NCBI GenBank assembly: GCA_963760935.1
Contig: CAVXFB010000003.1
Span: forward strand, 806,001 to 870,000
Direction: 5' to 3'
DNA from: CAVXFB01 sp963760935
Lineage (GTDB): Bacteria; Planctomycetota; Planctomycetia; Pirellulales; Thermoguttaceae
Length of the DNA: 64,000 bases
The first letter of the stretch is position 1. Each line of letters starts with the position of its first letter. Shown here one piece after another: positions 7,220 through 16,334 of this stretch. Made by a program: the position numbers and the translations under genes. Below the pieces are notes generated by a model, which was given only the letters and a program-made list of their open reading frames with translations, ran no database searches and was not told the DNA's origin.

Positions 7220-10216
7220 GTGAAACGACCGGCGGCCAATCGTGGAACTGCGACCAGCATGCGCGCCGCGCTCATGCTGCTGGTACTGGTCGTGCTCATG
7301 CCCTTGCTGGTCGTGCAAGCCGGCATCTATGCCGCTTGGTACCATTCGCAGTGGTCCGAGCAGCGAACAGCCACGATGGAAACCGCACGCGAGGCGGCCA
7401 GCACGTTCCAAGCCTACGTGACCGATGTGCTGCGGCAGGAGTCGGCGATTGGCGCGGCGCTGACCGGCCCACACCAGTATTCACCGCAGGAAGCCGCCGA
7501 TCTCTTGACGGCGGCCGGACGGCAGTATCATTCCATTCGTTCCTGGAATTGGACGAACGTCAGTGGCAAGATCGTCGCGTCGACTCAATCGAAGTTGATT
7601 GGAGTCGACATGTCCGATCAAGAGTTCTTCCACGAGCTTCGCGGCGGCCGCTCTTCATGGATCAGCAATCTTCACAAGGACCCGAACGGCGGCGAACACG
7701 TTTTCGTCATAGCCCAACGAATCGACGATGACAATCACGAGTTCGTGGGGACCTTGATGGCTGCTGTCGATGCAGCCGGCCTCGGCGAACGCGCGGTCGC
7801 CTTGTATCACACGGTAGGCGAAGCGGTTGCGTTGTTCGATGGCCATGGCGATCTGGTATACAACAGCCAGGAGCCCGAAAGGCTGTTTCAGCCGTGGCGC
7901 AATATCGACCCGCTGCTTGCCCAAGTGCTGGATAGCGGCAAACCGAACTCGGGAACGGTAACGCTGACTGTAGGTGATAGAACCCAGGACTATGTCGCCG
8001 CGCGCGTTCCGGTTGGCGACATTGGCTGGGTCGCCGGCGCCCGCCGCCCGGTGCGCATGGCCATGGCCAGCGTCTACCGCGGACTTTGGATCGCCGCCGG
8101 CTTGAATCTGATCGTTGCGCTCGTGTCTGGGGCCTTTGCAGCCACGACCGGCCGAACGCTCATTCGTCAACTCCGTCGCTTGCAGGAACATGCCCGGGCC
8201 ATCGGCCACAGCGATTTCAGCCATGCGGCGGAAGCTGACGGTATTCGCGAATTGACGGAGCTTGCCACCGCGTTCAATCAGATGGGCGCCGCTGTCCGCG
8301 CCAAGCAGGATCTGCAACAGCGATCGTTGGAGGAGCAGTCGCGGGTCTTGGATGCGTTCTTCCAACATTCCTTGACATGCCTGGTCATCCTGGATCGCGA
8401 CTTTAATTTCATCCGAGTAAACGACGCGTATGCCACGGCGTGCCAGCGCGAAATGGCCGATTTTCCAGGCAAGAATCACTTCGCCCTCTATCCCAATGCA
8501 GAGAACGAAGCGATTTTCCGTGAAGTAATCCGAACCAAACAGCCCTATCAGACCGTCGCCAAGCCTTTTGTATTTCCCGATCATCCCGAGTGGGGAACGA
8601 CATATTGGGACTGGACGCTTGTGCCGATCCTCAGCGCCGAGGGAGAAGTCGATTTCCTCGTATTCTCGCTCGAGGACGTCACACAACGCAATTGCGCCGA
8701 ACAGGCACTGTGGGAAAGCGAACAGCGTTATCGCTCGTTGACGGTAGCCACTTCGCAGGTCGTCTGGACGACGAATGCCCAGGGCGAGGTCGATGACGAT
8801 CTACCTTCCTGGCGAGCATTTACCGGACAAAGCCCACGGGAAGTCAAGGGCTGGGGCTGGATCGAGGCCCTGCACGCCGACGATCGTCCTCGCGTTGAGC
8901 AAGTGTGGCGGCGGTCGGTCGAGGTGCAATCATTCTACGACGTCGAGTACCGGTTACGCCGTCACGATGGCGCGTATCGCACGATGGCCGTGCGTGGCGT
9001 TCCCGTCTTGGACCAGGACGGCACACCGCGCGAGTGGGTCGGGACGTGCACCGACATCACCGAACGCAAGCGGACTGAGGCGGAGTTGGCCGAGCACCGT
9101 GCGCACCTGGAGCAATTGGTGGCCGAGCGAACCGAACAGCTCGAACTGGCCAATCAGCGGCTCGAGGCAGAAATCGCCGAGCGCAAGCGGGCGGCTGTCG
9201 AATTGGAACGACTGGCGTCATTTCCCCGGCTCAATCCACACCCTATCATCGAAGTTGATGACGCAGGGCACGTCTACTTCGTCAATCCATGTGCCGAACG
9301 GCTGTTCCCCGACCTCCAACAGGGCGGACGCGACCATCCATGGCTGATCGATTGGGAGTCGGCGGCCCAAGCGTGTCGGCAGTGCCCCACGCTCGTTAAC
9401 ACCCGCGAGGTCACAATTGCGGACCGCTGCTACGAGCAATCGGTACATTACTTGAGCGACATGCAACGCTATCGTATCTACGGGCGGGATATTACCGTGC
9501 GCAAGCAAGCGGTGGATGACATTAAGAAGGCGGCCGCCCAATTGGCTCGCTCGAACGAGGAACTGGAACAGTTTGCCTATGTGGCGTCGCACGACCTACA
9601 GGAACCGCTGCGCATCGTCACCGGCTACGTCCAGCTACTGGAGCGAAAATACAAGACGCGCCTCGATGCGGATGCCGACCAGTTTCTACATTACATTGTC
9701 GACGGCGTGACGCGGATGCAACAGTTGATCAGCGATTTGCTGAACTACTCGCGCGTGGGCACACGCGGGATGCCCTTCCGCACGGTCAGCATGGAAGCCG
9801 TGGTCGATCGCGCTCGGGCGAACCTGACCAGGGTGATCGAAGAAGCCGGGGCCATGGTAACGTACGATACATTGCCAAAAGTCAAAGCCGACGAGACGCA
9901 ACTCGTGCAATTGCTCCAGAATCTGATTTACAACGGCATCAAGTTTCGCAGCGACCGCGCTCCGCAGGTTCACGTTTCAGTGCGGCAGGAGGGAGATCAA
10001 CAAGTATTCTCGGTGCGCGACAACGGCATCGGCATCGAGCGGCAGTACTGGGATCAAATATTCTTGATTTTTCAGCGGCTTCATTCGCGGCAAAAATACC
10101 CCGGCACGGGCATTGGCTTGGCCATCTGTAAACGCATCATCGAACGCCACGGCGGACGGATTTGGCTCGAGTCCGAACCAGGGGTGGGATCGACATTCTA
10201 TTTCACGCTTTCGTAA
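7220..10216 (+). CDS. Membrane PAS-domain sensor histidine kinase
   Basis: A 998-residue hybrid-free sensor kinase. In order: a first membrane segment (about 15-37), an extracytoplasmic dCache-like sensor (about 40-280), a second membrane segment (about 290-312), a HAMP domain (about 313-365), three PAS domains (about 380-490, 500-625, 670-760) separated by coiled coils such as LAEHRAHLEQLVAERTEQ, a HisKA domain with the phosphoacceptor His in VASHDLQEPLR (about 785), and a HATPase_c domain with the N box (LIYNGIKF) and G boxes DNGIGI and GTGIGLA. The start is a GTG preceded by GAGGA. The HisKA type is the phytochrome-like class that usually talks to small Rcp1-type receivers, and one follows at once. 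Confidence 0.93.
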   Translation: MKRPAANRGTATSMRAALMLLVLVVLMPLLVVQAGIYAAWYHSQWSEQRTATMETAREAASTFQAYVTDVLRQESAIGAALTGPHQYSPQEAADLLTAAGRQYHSIRSWNWTNVSGKIVASTQSKLIGVDMSDQEFFHELRGGRSSWISNLHKDPNGGEHVFVIAQRIDDDNHEFVGTLMAAVDAAGLGERAVALYHTVGEAVALFDGHGDLVYNSQEPERLFQPWRNIDPLLAQVLDSGKPNSGTVTLTVGDRTQDYVAARVPVGDIGWVAGARRPVRMAMASVYRGLWIAAGLNLIVALVSGAFAATTGRTLIRQLRRLQEHARAIGHSDFSHAAEADGIRELTELATAFNQMGAAVRAKQDLQQRSLEEQSRVLDAFFQHSLTCLVILDRDFNFIRVNDAYATACQREMADFPGKNHFALYPNAENEAIFREVIRTKQPYQTVAKPFVFPDHPEWGTTYWDWTLVPILSAEGEVDFLVFSLEDVTQRNCAEQALWESEQRYRSLTVATSQVVWTTNAQGEVDDDLPSWRAFTGQSPREVKGWGWIEALHADDRPRVEQVWRRSVEVQSFYDVEYRLRRHDGAYRTMAVRGVPVLDQDGTPREWVGTCTDITERKRTEAELAEHRAHLEQLVAERTEQLELANQRLEAEIAERKRAAVELERLASFPRLNPHPIIEVDDAGHVYFVNPCAERLFPDLQQGGRDHPWLIDWESAAQACRQCPTLVNTREVTIADRCYEQSVHYLSDMQRYRIYGRDITVRKQAVDDIKKAAAQLARSNEELEQFAYVASHDLQEPLRIVTGYVQLLERKYKTRLDADADQFLHYIVDGVTRMQQLISDLLNYSRVGTRGMPFRTVSMEAVVDRARANLTRVIEEAGAMVTYDTLPKVKADETQLVQLLQNLIYNGIKFRSDRAPQVHVSVRQEGDQQVFSVRDNGIGIERQYWDQIFLIFQRLHSRQKYPGTGIGLAICKRIIERHGGRIWLESEPGVGSTFYFTLS

Positions 10217-10233
10217 CACCGGAGAACGGCAAG

Positions 10234-10680
10234 ATGGAGACTATTTCGGGAAGGCCGATCGAGTTGCTCTTGGTCGAGGACAGCGAGCCGGACGTGCGTC
10301 TGACGAAAGAGGCGCTTCACGAGGCAAAAGTCAAAAATCGCCTCTGGGTTGTCGAGGACGGCGTCGAAGCGATCCAGTTCCTGCAACGGCAAGGCCCCTA
10401 TGCCGACGCGCCTCGTCCTGACCTGATCCTTTTGGACTTAAACCTGCCCCGCAAGGACGGACGCGCGGTGCTCCGCGAGGTCAAGGCCGACGACTCGCTG
10501 CGACGCATTCCCGTGGTGATTCTCACAACTTCAAAGAGCGAGGAGGACGTGCTCCGGGCGTACGATCTGCACGCAAACTGCTATATTACCAAGCCCGTGG
10601 ACTTTAACCGTTTCATGGAAGTGGTAAAATCGATCGAAGACTTCTGGTTGACTGTGGTGCGACTACCGGATGAAAAGTAG
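10234..10680 (+). CDS. Rcp1-like single-domain response regulator
   Basis: A 148-residue stand-alone receiver with no output domain. The acid pocket is LLVEDSEPD, the phosphorylated Asp is in LILLDLNLPRKDG, the Thr is in VVILTTSKSEED, and the conserved Lys is in YITKPVD. This subtype is the usual partner of phytochrome-type kinases. The ATG at 10234 is chosen because it starts the receiver fold and lies 17 bases after the kinase stop; the longer frame overlaps the kinase. It likely carries phosphate from the upstream kinase to another protein, perhaps the downstream REC-HisKA_3 kinase; that link is inferred. Confidence 0.93.
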   Translation: METISGRPIELLLVEDSEPDVRLTKEALHEAKVKNRLWVVEDGVEAIQFLQRQGPYADAPRPDLILLDLNLPRKDGRAVLREVKADDSLRRIPVVILTTSKSEEDVLRAYDLHANCYITKPVDFNRFMEVVKSIEDFWLTVVRLPDEK

Positions 10681-10683
10681 CCT

Positions 10684-11877
10684 ATGACGACTTCGCCGAT
10701 TCGCCTGCTTGTGGTCGAAGACAGCGCCGCCGACGCGCTGCTGCTAAAGCACATGCTGGCCGAGGCCGAGAGCCAAACGTTCGACGTCACGCACGTGGAA
10801 CTGATGGGCGAGGCGATCCGGCGACTTCAGGGCGAATCGTTCGACGCGATTCTCTTGGACCTCTCGCTGCCGGACAGCCGAGGCTTGGATACGATTGCCC
10901 AGGCGAACGCCGTGGCCCCCCATCTGCCGATCGTGGTGATGACCGGCTTGGACGACGAGTCGACGGCCCTGGAGGCGGTCCGTCAAGGCGCCCAGGACTT
11001 CTTATTGAAAGGGCACGGCGACGGCCGCTTGCTGGCCCGCGCGATTCGCTATGCCATGGAGCGCAAGCAGGCGGAACGCGATCTGATGGCGCTAAACGAA
11101 ACTTTGGAGCAGCGGGTTGCAGAGCGCACGGCCACGGCCACGCGGCGTGCTGCCCAATTGCAGGCGCTGGCCGCGGAACTGACGCAGGCCGAACACCGCG
11201 AGCGCCGCCGCCTGGCCCACATCCTTCACGATCACTTACAGCAGATTCTCTACGCCGCCCGGCTCAGCCTCGACACGTTGCGGCATGGCCATCCCAAGAA
11301 AGCGGTGTTGCTCGAAATGGTCGATCGCGTCGACGCACTGCTGGGCGAGTGCATTGCCGAGTCAAGGTCGCTGACCGTACAACTCTGCCCCCCGGTGCTC
11401 CACGAAGCCGGGCTGGCCGCGGCCATCGAATGGCTCGGTCGACACATGGAACAGACCTGCGGACTCGCGGTCGAAGTTGACGTCGATCCCAAGGCCGAGC
11501 CCGATAGCGAGGAGCTGCGCATCTTGCTCTTCGAGGCGGCGCGTGAACTATTGTTTAACGTGGTCAAGCATGCCGAGACAGGTCGTGCCCGGATTTCCAT
11601 GCAGCCGTCGGGCGAGGGCCAAATCCGCCTGGTCGTTGCTGACGAAGGGTCGGGATTCAACCTGCTCTCCAAGTTGGAAAAAAACGCCGAATCTGGCTTT
11701 GGACTTTTCAGCATCCGCGAGCGACTGGAATTGCTCGGCGGCCGTCTGCAATTGGAGTCCGCGCCAGGCCGTGGTACCGAAGTCACTGTTTCCGCGCCCG
11801 GCAATGAGGTCTCTGCCGGTTCGCCTCCATTGCGCCGCGGCCAACCGCGGTCCGCGCCCACAGCTTCTCCAGGATGA
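10684..11877 (+). CDS. Receiver-histidine kinase (REC-HisKA_3-HATPase)
   Basis: A 397-residue soluble kinase. The N-terminal receiver (about 1-125) has VVEDSAADALL, the phospho-Asp in AILLDLSLPDS, and KGHGDG. A coiled coil (about 130-165) leads to a HisKA_3 dimerisation domain with ERRRLAHILHDHLQQ, where the His of the 'ILHDHLQQ' box is the phosphoacceptor. A NarX/DesK-type HATPase follows, with ARELLFNVVKHAETG and DEGSGF and SGFGLFSIRERL. HisKA_3 kinases normally phosphorylate NarL-type regulators, and one follows directly, its ATG overlapping this stop (ATGA at 11874-11877). The receiver on the kinase itself makes it a plausible relay step fed by the upstream kinase and receiver. Confidence 0.93.
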   Translation: MTTSPIRLLVVEDSAADALLLKHMLAEAESQTFDVTHVELMGEAIRRLQGESFDAILLDLSLPDSRGLDTIAQANAVAPHLPIVVMTGLDDESTALEAVRQGAQDFLLKGHGDGRLLARAIRYAMERKQAERDLMALNETLEQRVAERTATATRRAAQLQALAAELTQAEHRERRRLAHILHDHLQQILYAARLSLDTLRHGHPKKAVLLEMVDRVDALLGECIAESRSLTVQLCPPVLHEAGLAAAIEWLGRHMEQTCGLAVEVDVDPKAEPDSEELRILLFEAARELLFNVVKHAETGRARISMQPSGEGQIRLVVADEGSGFNLLSKLEKNAESGFGLFSIRERLELLGGRLQLESAPGRGTEVTVSAPGNEVSAGSPPLRRGQPRSAPTASPG

Positions 11878-12353
11878 TACCCATGACATTCGACAATCGT
11901 ATGAAAGGCTCCGCAAAAAAGTATCGCGTCTTGCTGGTCGACGATCATCCGTTGGTCCGCCGCGGGCTGGCCGACGTGATTGCCCGCGAACCCGATATGG
12001 AAACGTGCGGCGAGGCGGGCGACGTGCACGAAGCCGTACTCGAGGTCGAACGCACCAAACCCGACGTGGTCGTCGTTGACCTTACTTTGAAGAGCGGTCA
12101 CGGCATCGAGCTGATCGAAAAGCTCAAGAGCCACGATCCGCAGATCAAGACCCTCGTCTCGTCGATGCACGACGAAATGCTGTTCGCCGAACGGGTCCTC
12201 CGGGCCGGGGCCATGGGCTACATCTCTAAGCAGGAGCCACCCGAAGCCCTGATTCGCGCCATTCGCCAGGTTGTGCGCGGCGAACTCTACCTTAGCCCGC
12301 GAATGACCAGCCGCATGCTGCATCGCGTGGTCGAAGGGCGCGCCGGGCGATGA
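11874..12353 (+). CDS. NarL-type response regulator, receiver half (frameshifted)
   Basis: This frame encodes the receiver of a NarL/FixJ-type regulator: VLLVDDHPLVRRGL, the phospho-Asp in VVVVDLTLKSGHG, the SSMHDE segment and the Lys in GYISKQEPPEAL. It ends prematurely at a TGA (12351-12353) right at the junction to the DNA-binding domain. In the +1 frame from the GGG at 12345-12347 the sequence reads straight on (AGDEDPVHGLSNRE) into the helix-turn-helix given in the next entry. One extra G in that run explains the break. The start overlaps the stop of the kinase gene, which signals translational coupling. Confidence 0.85.
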   Translation: MIPMTFDNRMKGSAKKYRVLLVDDHPLVRRGLADVIAREPDMETCGEAGDVHEAVLEVERTKPDVVVVDLTLKSGHGIELIEKLKSHDPQIKTLVSSMHDEMLFAERVLRAGAMGYISKQEPPEALIRAIRQVVRGELYLSPRMTSRMLHRVVEGRAGR

Positions 12354-12360
12354 GGATCCG

Positions 12361-12606
12361 GTGCACGGCCTGTCAAACCGTGAACTGGAAGTCTATGAAA
12401 TGATCGGCCAGGGACTGACGATCCAGCAAATCGCCGCCCGGCTGCACCTGAGCCCGAAGACCGTCGAAACGCACCGCGAAAAGGTCAAACAGAAGCTCAA
12501 CCTCAAGAGCAGCACCGAACTGAACCGCCGCGCCGTCCAGTGGGTGCTGGAACGCGGCTGGTCGACGAGCAATTCCGAGCAGGACGGAGCGGTTCCAGAG
12601 ACTTGA
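12361..12606 (+). CDS. NarL-type response regulator, LuxR helix-turn-helix half
   Basis: The 81 residues are the LuxR-type DNA-binding domain of the regulator whose receiver is the previous entry: LSNRELEVYEMIGQG, IQQIAARLHLSPKTVETHRE (the recognition helix), and VKQKLNLKSSTEL. The GTG at 12361 is simply inside the open frame; no ribosome binding site is seen. If the frameshift is real, the two halves would be a receiver without output and a free DNA-binding domain; if it is a sequence error, the gene is 11874-12606 and ordinary. Confidence 0.82.
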   Translation: MHGLSNRELEVYEMIGQGLTIQQIAARLHLSPKTVETHREKVKQKLNLKSSTELNRRAVQWVLERGWSTSNSEQDGAVPET

Positions 12607-12690
12607 TGCCACATGTCTAGCGGCCGCCGGAGCGCCGGCCATATCGCACGCCCTGATGAGCGAAGGACGTCGGGTGCCACAGTTGGTCCC

Positions 12691-14232
12691 CTAGCCACAT
12701 CTCCGCGCCGCCAGCTCGATGGCCTTTAACAGCCCTCGGGCTTTGTTGAGCGTCTCGTTCCATTCGCTCTCGGGCACGCTGTCGGCCACGATGCCGGCCC
12801 CGGCTTGCACGTAGGCCTTGTTGTCGTGAATGACGATCGTCCGCAGCGCAATGCAGGTGTCCATGTTGCCGGCGAAGTCAACGTAGCCCACGGCCCCTCC
12901 GTACGGACCCCGGCGGTGCGGCTCAATCTCGTCGATGATCTCCATGGCGCGGACTTTCGGCGCGCCCGATACGGTGCCGGCGGGCAGGCAGGCCTGCAAG
13001 GCGTCGAACGCCGTTCGCCCGGGCGCCAGCCTTCCATTGACGTTCGACGTAATATGCATCACGTGGCTGTAACGCTCGATGGTCATCACGTCGCTCACTT
13101 CGACCGAACGATATTGGGCGACGCGGCCTACGTCGTTGCGGCCAAGGTCGACGAGCATCACGTGTTCTGCCCGCTCTTTCGGGTCGGCCAGCAGCTCTTC
13201 GGCCAGCCGGCGATCCTCCGCATCGGTGGCGCCGCGCGGCCGTGTGCCGGCCAAAGGACGCACCGTGACTAAGCCGTCAACCACCCGGACCATGACTTCC
13301 GGCGAGCTGCCCACCAGCGTGACGCTGGGCGTGCGGACGTAGAACATGAACGGGCTGGGATTGACGACCCGCAACGTGCGATAGATTTCAAAGGGGTGCG
13401 TCGGCAGGGGAACTTCAAGCCGCTGGCTGAAGACAACCTGAAAGATATCGCCCGCCCGGATATATTCGACGCACTTTCGGACGGCCGCTTCGAAATCGGG
13501 CTGTGTGAAGTTCGATCGGTAGGGCAACGTCACGTCGCCGCTGGTGCGGATGTCGAACGGCGTCAACTCGCATTGTGGGGCCGAAAGCTGCTCGACCAAG
13601 TGATCGACGCGCCGGCATGCCGTGTGGTATGCCTCAGCATCGGTCGTACCCGGCCTGTCAAGCCGAGCCATCGCCACCACCACAATCGCCTTCGTGATGT
13701 TGTCGAAAACGACCATCTGATCGTAGAAAGCGAAAGCCATATCGGGCACCTGGCGATCGTCGACCGGCGCATGCGGCAAGTGCTCGAAATATCGCACGGT
13801 GTCGTAGCCGGCATAGCCGACGGCGCCGCTGCAAAACGGCGGCAGATCGGGGAGATGAACGGCCTTGATCGCCTCGACATTTCGCCGCAGCTCGTCCAGC
13901 GGATTTTCACAATCGTATTGCCGCGTCACAAGCGTCGGCGTTCCTCCCGCCGAAACGCCCGAGTATGCGTTAGTGGTCACCCGTTTTCCATACGCCTCGA
14001 TCTCGAAGAAGGGATCCGTGGCAAGAAAGCTGTATCGCCCCACCTTTTCACCGCCGATGACGCTCTCGAACAGGCACGCGCACCGCCCGGAGTCGATCTT
14101 GTGGAAGGCCGATACGGGCGTCAACGCGTCGCTGACCAACCGGCGGTAGACGGGCACGAGTTGTGCGCCGTCGACAGCCAGCTTCTGAAAGCTCTCGAGA
14201 TCGGGATAATGTGGAGCGGTTTTGACATCCAT
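12691..14232 (-). CDS. trpE: Anthranilate synthase component I
   Basis: TrpE uses chorismate and ammonia (from TrpG) to make anthranilate, the first step of tryptophan synthesis. The 513-residue protein has the two family regions: the N-terminal regulatory domain (SCxFES-like CACLFESV near residue 50) and the chorismate-utilising domain (about 230-500) with AGDIFQVVFSQR, LAGTRPRG, HVMLVDLGRNDVG, TVSGAPKVRAMEIIDE and GAVGYVDFAG. trpG is not adjacent and the gene stands alone on this strand, divergent from mcsA. I see no leader peptide with repeated Trp codons in front of it. Confidence 0.95.
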   Translation of the reverse strand: MDVKTAPHYPDLESFQKLAVDGAQLVPVYRRLVSDALTPVSAFHKIDSGRCACLFESVIGGEKVGRYSFLATDPFFEIEAYGKRVTTNAYSGVSAGGTPTLVTRQYDCENPLDELRRNVEAIKAVHLPDLPPFCSGAVGYAGYDTVRYFEHLPHAPVDDRQVPDMAFAFYDQMVVFDNITKAIVVVAMARLDRPGTTDAEAYHTACRRVDHLVEQLSAPQCELTPFDIRTSGDVTLPYRSNFTQPDFEAAVRKCVEYIRAGDIFQVVFSQRLEVPLPTHPFEIYRTLRVVNPSPFMFYVRTPSVTLVGSSPEVMVRVVDGLVTVRPLAGTRPRGATDAEDRRLAEELLADPKERAEHVMLVDLGRNDVGRVAQYRSVEVSDVMTIERYSHVMHITSNVNGRLAPGRTAFDALQACLPAGTVSGAPKVRAMEIIDEIEPHRRGPYGGAVGYVDFAGNMDTCIALRTIVIHDNKAYVQAGAGIVADSVPESEWNETLNKARGLLKAIELAARRCG

Positions 14233-14547
14233 CGTCGTTTTCCAGCGAGCGGCGAATACGTGTAGGTGAGAATTGCAGGGTCCGAGGTCTAACCCAACTT
14301 TCGGCTCATGCGTATGGCAATGGCCCTTGCGTTTGCCCCGAAAACTCGGGCTTGACCCGTCGCGTCAGGACATTGCAGTCCTCATGGGACCACATGTCCG
14401 TGAAAACCACCGCTTATCAATCTCCAACGGTTGCCGCAATCGCGGCCAAGCCGCCGGCAAGAGCCAAGAATGGCTCGGAAAACGGGCCCGCCTTGACACC
14501 CGGGGGGTGCTTGATAGAATCCTTAGGGAAGAGTTGAGGCCAAACGC
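14233..14547. other. Divergent intergenic region trpE-mcsA
   Basis: A 315-base gap between divergent genes. It should carry promoters for trpE (leftward) and mcsA (rightward), but I cannot point to a convincing promoter, operator or attenuator. Small frames on both strands look like noise. Confidence 0.4.
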
Positions 14548-15054
14548 ATGAAGTGCCAGCAATGTGACAAGCAGGCGACGTTCCATATTACGGAACTTAC
14601 CGGCGGCAAGCCGCAAGAGTTGCATCTGTGCGAGGACCACGCGCGCCAGTATCTGACCGCCTCGGCGAGTGAGGCAACCGGTACGGCCGGCATGGCCGCG
14701 GCCTTGGCCCAGCAGATGGCCGTCGGGCAGACCGCCGAGGAATTGGCCCGGCTCGATCAGCAGGCCTGTCCGGTATGCGGTATCACGTTCTACGAGTTCC
14801 GCAGCCAGGGGCGGCTCGGCTGCCCTCACGATTACGTCTGTTTTCACGCTCAACTCGAACCGCTGATCGTCAACATCCACGGAGAATCGGAACACATTGG
14901 CAAGCGGCCAAAACGTCCCGCCGGCGGCAGCGAAAGTCGCACACAATTGATTCGCCTGCGTCGCGAAATGAAGGAAGCCATTGACGAAGAACACTACGAA
15001 CGGGCATCGGCCTTGCGGGATGAGATCCAACGGATCGAAAGTCAGGGGGATTGA
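14548..15054 (+). CDS. mcsA: McsA-like zinc-finger UVR-motif protein
   Basis: McsA is the activator of the arginine kinase McsB in the Firmicutes protein-quality pathway. The 168-residue protein has the same plan: an N-terminal pair of cysteines MKCQQCDKQ with LHLCEDHARQ, a second zinc site CPVCG with RLGCPHDY, and a C-terminal UVR motif (about residues 130-165) in LRREMKEAIDEEHYERASAL. The mcsB start is 3 bases after its stop, so the two are coupled. In Firmicutes the operon also has ctsR and clpC; neither is beside it here. Confidence 0.9.
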   Translation: MKCQQCDKQATFHITELTGGKPQELHLCEDHARQYLTASASEATGTAGMAAALAQQMAVGQTAEELARLDQQACPVCGITFYEFRSQGRLGCPHDYVCFHAQLEPLIVNIHGESEHIGKRPKRPAGGSESRTQLIRLRREMKEAIDEEHYERASALRDEIQRIESQGD

Positions 15055-15057
15055 GCC

Positions 15058-16137
15058 GTGGAATTGGACGACCTGACAAACACAAGTGGCGAGTGGTTGA
15101 AGGGCTCAGGACCCGAGGCCGACATCGTCATCAGCAGCCGCATCCGCTTAGCCCGAAATCTGGCCGATTTTCCCTTCATCAGCCGCGCCACGCCTCAGGA
15201 TCGCACGCGGATCGAAAAGATCCTGCACGAACGCGTCCTTGCCGTGGCCGCTGAGACCGACTTGCTGTACGTCAATGTCGCTCAGTTGGAGAAAGTCGAC
15301 CGCCAGTTTCTCGTCGAAAGACATCTAATCAGCCGCGAACATGCCGAAGGCCAGGGTGTCCGGGCCGTCGCGATCGACTCGCACGAGAAATTCAGCCTGA
15401 TGATCAATGAAGAGGATCATCTCCGCATTCAAGTGATGCAGAGCGGACTGGACCTGGGAACCGCCTGGGAGCAAATTAACCGCATCGATGACCTGATCGA
15501 AGAGAAGGTCGCGTACGCCTTTCACGATCGGCTCGGCTACCTGACGGCCTGCCCTACGAACGTCGGCACCGGCATGCGCGTCAGCGTGATGCTCCACCTG
15601 CCCGCCCTGGTCATCACGCGACAGATCGACAAGGTCTTTCGCAGTCTGCAAAAGATCAGCCTTGCGGTGCGCGGCCTCTATGGCGAAGGCTCGCAGGCAA
15701 TGGGTGACTTCTACCAAATCAGCAACCAAGTCACGCTCGGTCGCACCGAGGCCGAGTTAATCCGCCAGGTCGGAGACATTGTGCCGGTGATCATCGACTA
15801 CGAACGGCAAGCCCGCGAATTTCTGATCAAGGAAAGCCACGAAAACTTGCACGATCGCGTCAGCCGGGCGTACGGAATCTTGCGCACGGCGCAGACAATC
15901 AGTTCGGAAGAGACCATGCACCTGCTATCGAGCGTGCGGATGGGCGTGAACTTGGGATTGATCCCCGATCTGAACATCCCGGCCGTCAATGAGCTGTTCA
16001 TCCGCACGCAGCCGGCCCATTTGCAGAAACTCACCGGCGGCGAACTCGATACGGTCGACCGCAACATCGAGCCGCGCTCGCTACCTCCGCGGCTTTCTCA
16101 ACAAGGAGAATGGCAATGGGGCGTCGGGCGAGCATAA
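15058..16137 (+). CDS. mcsB: Protein-arginine kinase McsB
   Basis: McsB is a phosphagen-kinase-fold enzyme that phosphorylates arginines on proteins, which in Bacillus marks them for ClpCP. The 359-residue length fits. Seen motifs: VISSRIRLARNL near the N-terminus, the nucleotide-binding arginines, INEEDHLRIQ, and the catalytic loop CPTNVGTGMRVSVMLHLPAL with the conserved Cys (about residue 165). The start is a GTG 3 bases after mcsA. The C-terminal region keeps the RTQPAHLQ block. Substrates and any pArg reader in this organism are unknown. Confidence 0.94.
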   Translation: MELDDLTNTSGEWLKGSGPEADIVISSRIRLARNLADFPFISRATPQDRTRIEKILHERVLAVAAETDLLYVNVAQLEKVDRQFLVERHLISREHAEGQGVRAVAIDSHEKFSLMINEEDHLRIQVMQSGLDLGTAWEQINRIDDLIEEKVAYAFHDRLGYLTACPTNVGTGMRVSVMLHLPALVITRQIDKVFRSLQKISLAVRGLYGEGSQAMGDFYQISNQVTLGRTEAELIRQVGDIVPVIIDYERQAREFLIKESHENLHDRVSRAYGILRTAQTISSEETMHLLSSVRMGVNLGLIPDLNIPAVNELFIRTQPAHLQKLTGGELDTVDRNIEPRSLPPRLSQQGEWQWGVGRA

Positions 16138-16200
16138 TTGACCGGGCAGCCAAGGCTCGCCCGTAGAAACCTCTGCGCGACCCACGGATGCAGCAGAACG

Positions 16201-16334
16201 AGGCTTTGTCGGAAAAGGGCGAGCATGTCATCCTGAGCGCGGCGAAGGATCTCCTCCGAGGCCGGAAAAGCTCGTAGATTCTTCGCTACGCTCAGAATGA
16301 CAATTGGGAGATTCCGAAGTTTTCCGACAAACCC
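16201..16334. repeat. MITE-like nested palindromic element
   Basis: The outer ends are inverted copies: AGGCTTTGTCGGAAAA at 16201-16216 and its near-perfect complement TTTTCCGACAAACCCT at 16319-16334. Inside is a second inverted pair, GTCATCCTGAGCG near 16227 and CGCTCAGAATGAC near 16289, a palindrome known from intergenic regions of many bacteria. The element carries no gene. Its right end directly abuts the TAG stop codon of the minus-strand gene that follows, which may also make it act as a terminator hairpin for that gene. Confidence 0.75.

Noticed and set aside
12345..12361. Programmed frameshift in the NarL regulator
   Set aside because: There is no known recoding in this family and the site is only a GGG run; an indel is far more likely.
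14233..14547. Possible trp leader or attenuator in front of trpE
   Set aside because: No short frame with consecutive Trp codons and no terminator/antiterminator pair could be made out.
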